From Acetobacter orientalis (GTDB lineage Bacteria > Pseudomonadota > Alphaproteobacteria > Acetobacterales > Acetobacteraceae): a DNA stretch of 64,000 nt. This document shows, in pieces, positions 18,801-26,062 of this stretch (positions are counted from its first letter, which is position 1; each line of letters begins with the position of its first letter). Below the pieces are notes generated by a model that saw nothing but the letters and a program-made list of their open reading frames with translations, was not told the DNA's origin and ran no database searches. The stretch spans positions 124,001 to 188,000 of the forward strand of contig NZ_BAMX01000014.1 in assembly GCF_000963965.1 (NCBI RefSeq). Direction: 5' to 3'. Both the position numbers and the translations under genes were made by a program.

Positions 18801-18881
18801 AAAATCGGGTTGGTTTACTAATTCCTGATTCACAGACTCGATGTAATATTCGACGTCAGAAATCGGTGTGCATGTGAACAT
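15804..18881 (-). CDS. MobF-family relaxase/helicase (TrwC/TraI/TraA-like)
   Basis: This bifunctional conjugative relaxase nicks oriT and unwinds the transferred strand. The 1025-residue protein has an N-terminal TrwC relaxase domain with tyrosine pairs near residues 12 and 61 (RAAYYLDNG) and the metal-binding HTHAVLLN near residue 203. A superfamily 1 helicase domain follows, with Walker A GSAGTGKS near 490, VIVDEAGM, LAGDTRQLKPV, TIHSSQG and YVGMTRHK. The charged tail (about 930-1025) is rich in Glu/Lys/Ala, a likely coiled-coil. No T4SS genes or coupling protein are in the window, so the element looks mobilizable, not self-transmissible, from what is visible. It diverges from the stb-like operon. 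Confidence 0.9.
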   Translation of the reverse strand: MFTCTPISDVEYYIESVNQELVNQPDFGGSEQNPTQHTIIHPANRKRGDWSDRDRAAYYLDNGTGEKPGVWWTNARADVGQVLPFVFNGTEVKPQDFRNLASGRDPLTHETLIQTGKKRRVGYDLQFAASKSVSVLYAAGNRDQRDAIEDVQQEAVFKALEYVQQNGLIVTRCGHNGNDRQTPAELMAGTFLHTTSRSGDPQIHTHAVLLNVCRRADGTTGTIDNLELLKHQQEIGAIYRLALIHGLERRLGVKAIKDERNFRIVGVPESIEQKFSKRRDDILSEAREMGIDTASHREASDNISRNTRGSKSDLPSRAELNDRWDKEIKEEGWTKKSIWESALAVAAEERAKPRDTKTAFESALHQLTQTESVIEDRHLIGTILEHFQGRSVSVDEAIYHARNARNSKQIIELTGNDKNKSRDLFFATPEVIDAEREIVRISTDRRKERALVSKDIIDKAIASKATISEEQAELVRHALNRDGISVVEGSAGTGKSFSLGTASEAARDAGLRVWVTAPSHQAVSVIARDTSTDQTQAAVLRSFLNRISDPDHTQGIRLSRDDVVIVDEAGMISTKEMNELLRETAKAGAKVILAGDTRQLKPVAPGSPLRLISETINSSRINEIRRQKVDWQRNASRDFASGEIEKAVTAYADKDRIIIGTGEELRGRLIEDYIGDVKRDPTGTRLVLARTHNEVRNLNADLRNLLRQEGRITGSDIEIEALSRGIKPVAGSLSLATGDRLIFGENIKASGHMIRNNDVATIKDVCRDNTDGQPVVTLAFDRGFDVTTRWSDLERLSRSKGNDPDTRPLRVQHAYAVTIHSSQGASVDRTYVLNAAGMDKESLYVGMTRHKEDCHLYVDATRIGLNVRDNRIRRDGVSASISASGQLEAPDALDKDDPGDKVDHDAVIKQIIYEGEQSREKGNAADFSQHRRSWASAPTAEMAVQGEIERKQKEIERKKEDGPSSVELEGERIEEWIFGTEKTGARESVIPKKADDDAEKAAAEARRKAEEEARKHAQEGPVMRR

Positions 18882-19727
18882 GATTTGCGTTCCCTGATGG
18901 GGTGTATCTGTTCACTGATTTTAGTTCCGATTCATGAAAGCCTCTGGTTCCTGACGTGAGGGGATTCCGTTCACGAATAAGAATGGCGGCTAATCGCAGA
19001 TATGAGTTTCGTTCTGCGCGGAATCGAGTTTGAAAAATAATGGGGTGTGACGGGGCCGGATTCCGGCGGTAGCCGGAGATTGTTGCCCACGTCTCCCCCC
19101 CCCCCGAGAGGATTTCCGTATTTAGATTTATTGTCCTGAACCGCGAAGACTGCCGTTCCTTAAATGTGATCTGATTCCGTTCTGAACGTGCGTATTTTTC
19201 GTATCAAAATTTGTTTTCTGAATCGGGAATCCTGTCGGGCAATCGTCAAGATTGTTCCCGACATTTTTACGAAGGAATGGTAGTTTACTCCCGTTCTAAG
19301 TTCTTGCGGGCGTCGAAGATGCGTGGTGTGTTGCTAAATTATTCTATCTTTTATGTTGTTTGAGGGTTTCGTTTTCGTGACTGTGTTTTGTAATCATATC
19401 TGTCTGTAAATTATGAGAGAAAATGGGAAAAGAGAGATGGAATTGTGAATGAGAGATTTGTGTGAATGTTGAGGTAATAGATAGGGAATAGAATGATGAT
19501 TTTTACAGAGATGATTCTGCGTTTTGAACGAAACTGAAATTGCTGAATCAATGCTTCTTTCTATTTATGTTTCTGTCTGTCGTTCTCAATCTGAGATGCA
19601 GCATGGTCAAGCGGACATCGTGACGTGAGAAAGCGAAGCTGACGTCATTGTCTGATAAAGATGCGTGATTGCGTTATACTATCAATTAAGGCATCGGCCT
19701 CTTAATCAGCAACAGGGAATTTTTGTC
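18882..19727. other. Candidate oriT/control region between relaxase and stb-like operon
   Basis: This 846-bp non-coding region separates the divergent relaxase and stb-like genes, the usual place for a MobF oriT. At 19178-19188 a small inverted repeat (CGTTC/GAACG) directly precedes GTGCGTATTTTTC (19188-19200), which resembles the TGCGTATTGTCT nic context of plasmid R388. A strong hairpin with arms TGTCGGGCAATC and GATTG..CCCGACA spans 19233-19263. GCCGGATTCCGGC at 19049-19061 is palindromic, and there is a run of ten C near 19097. Near 19685-19706 arms ATTAAG/CTTAAT could be an operator. The nic assignment is by resemblance only. Confidence 0.45.
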
Positions 19728-20216
19728 ATGGCAAGAGTAACAAAACGATCAGCCGTGAATCTGACAATGACTGTCGAGGAACTGACCGCAGACCTTGCAA
19801 AAGAACATGAGGAATGGCTGTCGCACAAACCGCAGACCGTCTATGATCTTGTCAAACAGATTTACGAACCGCTTCTAAAGATGAAGCAGGACGGTCGCAC
19901 GGATTCCGAAATATGCGCTATGCTGACAAAGCGCCGTATCGACATCAGCGCCGGCACGTTTGCAACATATATGAAACGTGTTGCCAAGGAGTTGCGCGGA
20001 GGCACTCGTCCTCGCACAGCACGCAAACCGAAACCGGATTCAGAAGGCCGACGCGCCACACCAGATTCTCGCGTCCAGAATTCCACCCCTGATTCAAAAG
20101 TGGATCCCGGCGCACAACAGGCGTCTCGTCCGAAACCTGATTCCGCGCCCGCACAGTCTGCGTCACCCTCAATGTCTGGATTCACATCGCGGAAACCACC
20201 AGCCTTGGACGCTTAA
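19728..20216 (+). CDS. Small basic protein, StbA-like position (hypothetical)
   Basis: The likely start is the ATG at 19728 (MARVTKRSAVNLTM), giving about 162 residues; an upstream ATG at 19665 would add 21 unlikely residues. The N-terminal half (about 15-95) is helical and contains TVYDLVKQIYEPLLKMKQDG and AMLTKRRIDISAGTFATYMK, which reads like a small HTH DNA-binding module. The C-terminal third is a low-complexity Pro/Asp/Ser/Arg tail with repeated PDS. It opens an operon with a ParA-like ATPase and a membrane protein and diverges from a MobF relaxase. This matches the stbABC-trwABC layout of R388-type plasmids. Function by sequence is not established. Confidence 0.65.
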   Translation: MARVTKRSAVNLTMTVEELTADLAKEHEEWLSHKPQTVYDLVKQIYEPLLKMKQDGRTDSEICAMLTKRRIDISAGTFATYMKRVAKELRGGTRPRTARKPKPDSEGRRATPDSRVQNSTPDSKVDPGAQQASRPKPDSAPAQSASPSMSGFTSRKPPALDA

Positions 20217-20395
20217 CACTCTTTATCAGCGGCGTTTGTCGTTATTGAAAGCGGAACTGGGCCTCCCCGGTTTCGCTTTTTTTATGTCTCGTAGAAGCGC
20301 CCGATCGCGCACCGATCCCGGGTTTTCAGAAATGCACACTATAATGTTTCTAGGGAATGCAGATCGCGTCCTGTGGGAACAAGGAGTGTATAAAA

Positions 20396-21160
20396 ATGGG
20401 AGACAAAGCAAAACGTCTCGTCCTCGTCGTCTCAGGAAAAGGCGGCGTCGGTAAAACAACATTCTCTCGTCTGATGACGGACATCTATCGTGAACGCAAT
20501 ACGAAAGCTGCGATCTTCGATGCGGACGGCCAGATCGGCGGACTTGTGCGCGTCTATCACGACGCTGGCGTTAATTTCTATGATCTGCGCCAGGACGCAG
20601 AACGTGTCACGCTTCTCAATTCGATTGCCTCGGACGCGGATGTGATTCTGCACGATCTGCCGGGCGGCTCTCGCTTCGAGATCAGCAAAATCGTGGACAA
20701 CGGCGACGGGGAACAGGTCGAAGGATTCCTTGCCGCACTTGCAGAGAACGATGTTCGTTTGACTTTGGTGCATGTCATCGACAACGAAATTGAAAGCACC
20801 CAGTCTGTCGGTCAATACATGAGCGCCTTCGGAACGGATTCCGTCGATCATGTCGCTGTTCTGAACATGCGTGAGAGCCGCGACCTTAAAGCCGATTTTC
20901 CATACTGGTTCGGTTACGATTCCGCAGGCGAACGGCGCTATGGCAAGGGTCGCGATCGCCTGCTTGCTGCTGGGGGTATCGAGGTATCAATGCCGGCGAT
21001 GCAGGTCGGGACGCGGGCAAAACTTAACGCGCTCAATCTGAAATATTCTGACTGTGCCCGGCATCCCGAATTGACGATCACCGAACGCACGATCGCGTCA
21101 CAGTTTCTGCGCGGATTCCGCAAGGCCATTGAACCGTCCGCCGGTTTGCTCGGTCTGTAA
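20396..21160 (+). CDS. ParA-like P-loop ATPase (StbB/TraL-like)
   Basis: This cytoplasmic deviant-Walker ATPase has VVSGKGGVGKTTFSRL (about residues 10-25), the switch aspartate in AAIFDADGQIGG, and DVILHDLPGG. The start is the ATG at 20396, preceded by AAGGAG at good spacing; upstream in-frame ATGs lack this. At 254 residues it fits ParA-like proteins of conjugative plasmids such as StbB/TraL, which influence plasmid localisation and transfer. No ParB gene is nearby, which argues against a classical partition pair. It follows the basic protein gene and precedes a membrane protein gene by 14 bp. Confidence 0.75.
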   Translation: MGDKAKRLVLVVSGKGGVGKTTFSRLMTDIYRERNTKAAIFDADGQIGGLVRVYHDAGVNFYDLRQDAERVTLLNSIASDADVILHDLPGGSRFEISKIVDNGDGEQVEGFLAALAENDVRLTLVHVIDNEIESTQSVGQYMSAFGTDSVDHVAVLNMRESRDLKADFPYWFGYDSAGERRYGKGRDRLLAAGGIEVSMPAMQVGTRAKLNALNLKYSDCARHPELTITERTIASQFLRGFRKAIEPSAGLLGL

Positions 21161-21174
21161 AGGGGGATCGTGTC

Positions 21175-21801
21175 ATGACGATTTTCAACGACACTGCTGA
21201 GGCTCTCTGCGTTGATCCCGATGCTCGTAATCGCGCATGGGCTGCGGTGGGCGCGTCAGGATTAAGTCCCGACGATCCCGAGGTTGTCCGCCTTTTGATC
21301 ACGGAACACGTTAATTCGCAGATCAAGAAATTGTCCTCCGATCTGGCGTTGTCAGCGGGCAAGGCGATCAGTGATTTTAACGATGCTCAGGCACGGGGCG
21401 AAGCGGCGGCGCAGGCACGTCTTGAGGCGCGCACGACTGAACTTGCTCAGACTGTGTCTGCACGACTTGCGACTGCGATTGAGCAAACGCTTGAAAAACG
21501 GGCAGACGCAAAACTTGATAACGCGCAAACTACACAATGGGCGTGCGGGGCGATCCTGTTCGGGATCGGCTTGTATCTGGGAATGGCGTGTGAAGGCTAC
21601 GTCAATGTACCAGATGACCAGTTCAATAGATGGCTTCAGGCACAGGCGCCTTACTTCCTCATTCTTGCCGGCACGGTCACGTTCTTCGTGATCCGCCTGG
21701 CTTTCGCATGGACATCAACATCTCCCGTCATCCGCTTCCTTCTTGCTCTGCCGCCCCGTGATGTGACGCGCCGCTGGGGCAAGCGCGAACGCGATTACTG
21801 A
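21175..21801 (+). CDS. Hypothetical membrane protein with N-terminal helical domain (StbC position)
   Basis: This 208-residue protein has a soluble, Ala/Glu-rich helical part (about 40-120, likely coiled-coil; QARGEAAAQARLEARTTELA). Two hydrophobic helices follow (about 123-142 TQWACGAILFGIGLYLGMA and 160-180 YFLILAGTVTFFVIRLAFAW). A basic cytoplasmic tail ends in RRWGKRERDY. The start codon ATG 21175 follows GGGGGATC, and the gene is 14 bp downstream of the ParA-like gene, so they are probably co-translated. It occupies the third position of the stb-like operon. No domain is recognised; a membrane anchor for the ATPase is a guess from context. Confidence 0.65.
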   Translation: MTIFNDTAEALCVDPDARNRAWAAVGASGLSPDDPEVVRLLITEHVNSQIKKLSSDLALSAGKAISDFNDAQARGEAAAQARLEARTTELAQTVSARLATAIEQTLEKRADAKLDNAQTTQWACGAILFGIGLYLGMACEGYVNVPDDQFNRWLQAQAPYFLILAGTVTFFVIRLAFAWTSTSPVIRFLLALPPRDVTRRWGKRERDY

Positions 21802-21989
21802 AGAGGGCACGACAATGAAAATCATCAAAACAGGACTGAACATAGCCGCAGGCACGCTGTTTCTGTCTGCTGTCAGCCCGGCAGTCAACGTCATGAATCA
21901 GGTCGGTCTCGGCGCCTCTGTGCCGGTGCCGATTCAGACGCTGAGCAACTGGACGTGTCCCGGTTTAGTTCCGGACCATAGGTTATTTA

Positions 21990-22847
21990 TTAAGCGGCGT
22001 TGCGCTCATAATCCAGAGGGCTTTTCCATTGACTTGCGGAATGCAGCCTCTGAGGATTATAGAAATCATTGATGTAGGATGTGATAGCCTGCCTAACCTC
22101 CTGACGCGTCATCCATGCGTGCCGCCACAGAAGTTCAGCTTTCACGGTCTTGAAGAAGCTTTCCGTGACCGCATTGTCCCAGCAGTTTCCCTTTCTGCTC
22201 ATAGACACGATAAAACCATGGGTAGAAAGGAGTTTGCGGTAATCCTCTGAACAATACTGACTGCCACGATCCGCATGATGGACGCAGCCTGGTGGTGGCT
22301 GACGCAAGGCAATAGCGCGCTGTAACGCTGTCGTAGCAAGGTCTGCGGTCATACGGCTCCCAAGGTTCCAGCCGATGACTCTGCGTGAGAAGAGGTCCAG
22401 CACCACAGCCAGGTAAACCCAGCCTTCACGTGTCCAGATGTATGTGATGTCTGCTGTCCATTTCCGGTTAAGCGCTGGTGCTGAAAAATCCTGTCCCAGA
22501 AGGTTGGGGTCAATAGTGTGCTTGTGCGAACTGTTCGTGGTGACCTTGAAGCGTCGTGTCCTGACAACACGAATGTCATACGCGCGCATCAAACGTCCAA
22601 CGCGACGATGCCCGACAGACAGACCCGCAGCCCTGAGTTCTTCTGTCATACGGGGACGTCCGTAACTTTGCCTGCTCTGAGCGTGAATGGCGCGGATATG
22701 GACCATCAGGATGTCATCCTGTCTTTTGCGGGCACAGACCGGGCGTCGTCGCCAGGCCCTGAAACCCCGGTCGCTGACACCAAACAGACGGCAAACCCGT
22801 TCGCGTGAAAGTGGCCCATGATAGCGAGCAATAAAGGCAAACCTCAC
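21990..22847 (-). CDS. IS3-family transposase OrfB (DDE catalytic domain)
   Basis: This is the integrase-core half of an IS3 transposase, 285 residues. The N-terminal HTH_21-like region (SRERVCRLFGVSDRGFRAWRRR) is followed by the rve core with the complete DDE set: WTADITYIWT, HHADRGSQYCS and NAVTESFFKTVKAEL. The C-terminal YNPQRLHSASQWKSPLDYE is typical of the family. Normally it is expressed by programmed frameshifting from orfA. Here orfA is split by the IS110 element, so fusion protein production is abolished although the OrfB frame is intact. Confidence 0.9.
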   Translation of the reverse strand: MRFAFIARYHGPLSRERVCRLFGVSDRGFRAWRRRPVCARKRQDDILMVHIRAIHAQSRQSYGRPRMTEELRAAGLSVGHRRVGRLMRAYDIRVVRTRRFKVTTNSSHKHTIDPNLLGQDFSAPALNRKWTADITYIWTREGWVYLAVVLDLFSRRVIGWNLGSRMTADLATTALQRAIALRQPPPGCVHHADRGSQYCSEDYRKLLSTHGFIVSMSRKGNCWDNAVTESFFKTVKAELLWRHAWMTRQEVRQAITSYINDFYNPQRLHSASQWKSPLDYERNAA

Positions 22848-22880
22848 GACCTTTGGCTCGCGAAGAACTGTGTCGCCTTC

Positions 22881-24249
22881 CTAAGAAACAGCGGGTTCGG
22901 TGGCTACAGGGATAGGATGCAGGGCAAACCCCAGCGATTGGGCGCGTCGGTGTAGATTGGAGACGACACGTTTGCGATGGATTTCATCGTAATGTCCTGC
23001 TCCGGGATCGGCATAAACCATGCCGTATCTGAGGGTATTGTAAAACAGAACCGCTATCTTCCGGGCGGTGGCGGTCACAGCCTTGGCTTTCCCGACCCGC
23101 GCTGACAAGCGTCTGTAAAAAGCCCCCAACGCCGTATCGCTTCGCCCGAGCGTCGTGGCCGCCAGACGCAGAAGGGCTGCGGCCCGGCTTGAGGATCGGC
23201 GGGTGCGGGATGACAGAAGCTTGCCACCGGAAATCTTGTTCCCCGGAGCGAGGCAGAGCCAGGACGTAAAATGTTTTGCACTTGGCCAGGCGCGGAGATC
23301 TGTGCCGCATTCTGCCACAAGCTTGAGAGCCAGGGACACACCGATGCCATGGATCTGCGTGAGATCCACGCCCAGCAAGCGATACAGAATGCCTCGTACG
23401 TCGAAGGACGGAGCGCTCACCTGCTTTGTCTTGGTCCGAGGCTTGGGAAGGTCTGCCGCAGGCTTCGCACTCCTGTGGCTCAGAAGCAGCAGAAGGCCTT
23501 CCATGCGGCGATCACAGGCCACAATCCGTTCCTGATAAATATCATAGAGCTCCAGGGCCTGCGTCAGGGCAAAAACATGCTCATCTCTATAATTCCCTCT
23601 CAAAGCAGCTGATATGATCTCTGCCGATGAGCGGCATCTGAGATCGCGATTGGCGGCCAGGATCTCTGGATCACGTTCACCACTGACAATGGCCCGAATG
23701 ATCTGCATGCCTGTGACACCGGTAATATCGGAGACGACGTGATGGAGCTGCAGGTTCATTTCCATCAGAGCTTTTTGCATGTGCTGGATATGTCCCGCAG
23801 CATACTCAACGAGACGTTCACGTTGACGCAGGTAAGCCCGCAATGCAGCAATATCGCCCTGAGGCCGGAAGCTCCCGCGCAGCAAACCATAGGAATGAAG
23901 TTGCTGGAGCCATGCCGCATCGCTCACGTCCGTCTTGCGACCGGGCACGTTCTTGGCGTAGCGCGCATTGACCAGAATGACGTCGAAACCATGTTGCTCA
24001 AGAATTTCGTAAACCGGGATCCAGTAGACGCCTGTAGATTCCATGGCGACACTAGTGACTTTGCAGTCTTTGAACCACTCAGCCAATGCATGCAGGTCGG
24101 ACGTAAATGTGCCAAAGGACCGGATTGGATCCTTCGCAGCCTCAGGGGAGACCGCTGCCATATGCATCCGTGATCCAATATCGATCGCAGCGGCTCCCTG
24201 AATATGACGGGCGAGCTCAGGGGGGCGATTTTACAGATTTTCGAGGCAT
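22881..24249 (-). CDS. IS110-family transposase, frameshifted near the N-terminus
   Basis: This is a DEDD/serine recombinase of the IS110 family, containing VAMESTGVYWIPVYEILEQH, the NARYAKNVPGRKTDVSDA motif and the C-terminal transposase_20 region (LTQIHGIGVSLALKLVAECG). The natural start appears to be ATG 24249, behind GGAGAT, reading MPRKSVKSPP. A run of six G at 24220-24225 puts the next codons out of frame. With five, the protein would read on as ELARHIQGAAAIDIGSRM into the long frame. Starting instead at the internal ATG 24167 would lose AIDIG, which holds the first catalytic aspartate. The copy is therefore probably inactive or slippage-dependent. Confidence 0.8.
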
Positions 24250-24481
24250 CGTAATATCTCCACACGGTGTGCTGGAGGAGGGTGTGGAACATGCCTATCA
24301 ATCATCTTCCTAACCGGGATCACCGCAAGGCGGTGTCACCATTCTCAAGTTCGCACAGTTCCATGGACCACGTTTTTTAACGGGGACGAACCCGCCAATA
24401 AGCGAACGGCCGCTACCCTCCTGTCCGGCACAATAGCATGGCCCGTTTCTATGCCGCACAGGCGGACAAACGTCCGGGATC
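24250..24481 (-). ncRNA. Candidate IS110 bridge RNA region
   Basis: This leader sits where IS110-group elements encode bridge RNA. On the plus strand it contains CGTTTTTTAAC at 24371-24381, identical to the insertion junction at 24481-24491. The copy lies inside a loop closed by GTTCG (24349-24353) and CGAAC (24387-24391). Next is a hairpin with arms CACCGC/GCGGTG (24321-24335). Beside it CTTCCTAA (24306-24313) and CCGGGATC (24314-24321) repeat the two element termini at 22877-22884 and 24474-24481. The target match has the polarity expected for a left target guide; the terminus matches do not follow the canonical donor-guide polarity. Confidence 0.55.
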
Positions 24482-25031
24482 GTTTTTTAACAGCTCCCTC
24501 TCCTCCCGCAGCAGAAGGTTCTCACGGCGTAATCTCTCATTCTCAAGCAATAACGCTGCATGATCCGTTGCATCAGCAACCACAGTGTCGTGCTGCTGCG
24601 CATCACGGATCCATTTCTTCAATGTCGAAGACCCAATACCCAGATCCTGGGCAATACGTTCGCGTGACAGACCGCTGCTCAGAGCTAAACGCACCGCCTC
24701 GTGCCTGAACTCCGCCTTGTAAACTCGTCCCATTCCATGTCTCCTTCATGACCATCTTCGGTCTTAAAGGTCCGGAACTAAACCGTGACACGTCCATCAT
24801 TGCGGTTGCTGCTGTCACGTCTGCGGCTTCGGGTGACGCGACGACGACGGAGAATGGCAAGGTGACGGCCGAGACGACAGTGTCGTGCAGTTCGGGAGGG
24901 AACCTTGTCGGGCAGACGGAGATGACCTGTCAGGCCAGGGGGAAGTGATCCAGGGCGGGCGCGGCTTCGGGCTGTGGCTGATGGGAGAGGGACGCTCCGG
25001 GTTCGGGGCACCCCTTTAATCATTGACTCAG

Positions 25032-25049
25032 GTAATGCGTTTGCATTAC
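25032..25049. promoter_or_regulatory. Inverted repeat, likely PrlF autoregulatory operator
   Basis: GTAATGC and GCATTAC form a perfect 7-bp inverted repeat with a 4-base spacer, 30 bp upstream of the antitoxin ATG. PrlF-type AbrB-fold antitoxins repress their own operon with the toxin, so this is a natural operator candidate. Confidence 0.6.
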
Positions 25050-25078
25050 TTTTGCGATTGGATACTCAGGAGGGTGCT

Positions 25079-25402
25079 ATGCCACGGGTAGTTGAAGAAG
25101 TTTCGACATTGACCGACCGCTATCAAACAACCTTGCCTCGCGGAGTCCGTCAGTATTTGAGGATCGGGAAGCGAGATCAAATACGCTATGTGACTGAGCA
25201 CGGACGGGTTTACATCGAACCTGCTCGCGTCAGTGCGCCTGATCAGGCTCTGGTTCCGTTTCTTAATCTCATCGCAAATGATGTTGAAGCAAATCCCGGA
25301 CGGATAGCGGCGCTTGATACCGGTTTTCATCAGCGCATCGCGGAAATTGTAAGCGGCGTCGAAATTGATATGGATGCGCCTCTCTCCCCAGATGATGAAT
25401 GA
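25079..25402 (+). CDS. prlF: Antitoxin PrlF (SohA), AbrB-fold
   Basis: This is the antitoxin of a type II pair that neutralises the ribonuclease YhaV and represses the operon. The start is ATG 25079 after GGAGGG, giving 107 residues: MPRVVEEVSTLTDRYQTTLP, a swapped-hairpin AbrB region with a VRQYLRIGKRDQIRYV core, then a C-terminal toxin-binding tail ending in acidic PLSPDDE. The tail carries the usual QALVPFLNLIANDVEANPGR segment of PrlF proteins. It overlaps the toxin start by several bases. The mobile-element setting suggests a stabilisation role. Confidence 0.85.
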   Translation: MPRVVEEVSTLTDRYQTTLPRGVRQYLRIGKRDQIRYVTEHGRVYIEPARVSAPDQALVPFLNLIANDVEANPGRIAALDTGFHQRIAEIVSGVEIDMDAPLSPDDE

Positions 25403-25931
25403 TTCACTGATGGGAGATGGGCAAGCATCTGCACCGATAACGCCGCTCACTGTAAATGGATGGAAGATATACGCGCATCCAGTTTTCATTAAGCAAGTCG
25501 CAAACTTAATCAGCGAGGTTTTGAAGAGAAAACAGAAAGACCCGGATACATGGCAACAGAAGAACTGCGCTAAACGTCTCAAGGCGATATTTAAGCTGAT
25601 TAGTGAAGACATCCCAAATGATCCGCAGGGCGGTCAATTCCAGCAAGGGAATACGCTCGGGTCGGCGGGGACACACTGGTTCCGCGCAAAATTCTTCCAG
25701 CAGTATCGTCTGTTTTTTCGTTTTGACAGCAATGCCAAGGTTATTCTGTTGGCATGGGTGAATGACGAGAAAACACTTCGAGCATACGACAGCAAAAGTG
25801 ACGCCTATACGGTTTTCCGGAAGATGTTCACTAACGGAACGCCGCCCAATAATTTTGACGATCTGCTGGCGGAGTGCCTAAAGGCTCAAAAGGATTTTGA
25901 AGACACCTTGAAGAAAAATCCGGAAGAATAG
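25395..25931 (+). CDS. yhaV: Toxin YhaV (type II ribonuclease)
   Basis: YhaV is a RelE-superfamily ribonuclease toxin that inhibits growth by cutting RNA. The protein of about 178 residues reads TVNGWKIYAHPVFIKQVANL, then GNTLGSAGTHWFRAKFFQQY, RLFFRF, ILLAWVNDEKTLRAY and SDAYTVFRKMFTNGTPPNNF, all conserved YhaV features. Two adjacent ATGs (25392, 25395) overlap the antitoxin stop at 25402, which fits translational coupling. A terminator hairpin follows at 25959. All expected motifs are present, so it looks intact. Confidence 0.88.
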   Translation: MNDSLMGDGQASAPITPLTVNGWKIYAHPVFIKQVANLISEVLKRKQKDPDTWQQKNCAKRLKAIFKLISEDIPNDPQGGQFQQGNTLGSAGTHWFRAKFFQQYRLFFRFDSNAKVILLAWVNDEKTLRAYDSKSDAYTVFRKMFTNGTPPNNFDDLLAECLKAQKDFEDTLKKNPEE

Positions 25932-25958
25932 AAACGGGCTGTGGTTCTTAGATGGTAA

Positions 25959-25989
25959 GGGCGCTCCGGTTTGGGCGTGCGCCTTTTTT
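25959..25989 (+). terminator. Rho-independent terminator of prlF-yhaV
   Basis: The arms GGCGC (25960-25964) and GCGCC (25979-25983) are followed by six T, 28 bp downstream of the yhaV stop. Confidence 0.7.
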
Positions 25990-26004
25990 ATGGTTCCGAG
26001 AAGC

Positions 26005-26050
26005 CTGAAGGGGGCTTGAAGCGGGCGAGGGGATGGGCCGGGCTGCCGCC
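26005..26050 (+). repeat. Dispersed element repeat, copy B
   Basis: This copy starts CTGAAGGGGGCTTGAAG and ends GGGCTGCCGCC. It lies just after the yhaV terminator, in the gap to the convergent HTH gene. Confidence 0.65.
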
Positions 26051-26062
26051 GGCCGGTCGCGG

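Larger units (their letters stand above)
22881..24481 (-). mobile_element. IS110-family insertion sequence nested in the IS3 orfA
   Basis: The boundaries are deduced from the interrupted orfA: its codons stop at about 24482 and resume at about 22880, sharing an AA dinucleotide at the junction. There are no long inverted repeats, as expected for IS110. The transposase stop codon TAG (22883-22881) lies at the element edge, leaving essentially no 3' non-coding sequence. About 230 bp of non-coding leader lies 5' of the transposase, the layout of the IS110 group, which encodes its bridge RNA in the left end. Confidence 0.75.
22844..24733 (-). pseudogene. IS3-family transposase OrfA, split by IS110-family insertion
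   Basis: The N-terminal part (24733 down to about 24482) encodes MGRVYKAEFRHEAVRLAL, an HTH region (SRERIAQDLGIGSSTLKKW) and a leucine-rich coiled-coil ending RRENLLLREERELLK. The remaining codons, reading KATQFFASQRS and then stop, reappear at 22880-22844 beyond the IS110 element. Joining them gives a normal IS3 OrfA of about 100 residues ending in ELLKKATQFFASQRS. This shows exactly where the second element entered. Confidence 0.85.
21963..24782 (-). mobile_element. IS3-family insertion sequence, interrupted by an IS110-family element
   Basis: The ends are inverted copies of TTTAGTTCCGGACC (left at 21964, right ending 24782), flanked by CCG on both sides. The element encodes the OrfA/OrfB pair typical of IS3. 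Removing the nested 1.6-kb element leaves about 1.2 kb, the usual IS3-family size. Because orfA is interrupted, this copy cannot make the OrfAB fusion transposase. Confidence 0.8.
21815..24948 (+). pseudogene. Small secreted/membrane protein gene split by the IS3-family insertion
   Basis: The gene starts at ATG 21815 with a hydrophobic signal-like segment (AAGTLFLSAVSPAVNVMNQ) and reads to about residue 50 (NWTCPG) where IS sequence begins at 21963. Beyond the insertion, reading resumes near 24784 with DTSIIAVAAVTSAASGDATT and ends KGEMTCQARGK-like at 24948; the mature part has paired cysteines (SCSSGG, MTCQ). The two halves are not in the same frame when the IS is simply removed with a 3-bp CCG duplication, so a single-base change in the C-run at the junction is also implied. 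It was probably the fourth gene of the stb-like operon. Function is unknown. Confidence 0.6.

Noticed and set aside
24306-24321. Adjacent matches to both IS110 termini read as a canonical donor-binding loop
   Set aside because: Both segments match the same strand as the element ends, whereas canonical guides should match one strand on one side and the other strand on the other. I kept them only as supporting observations.
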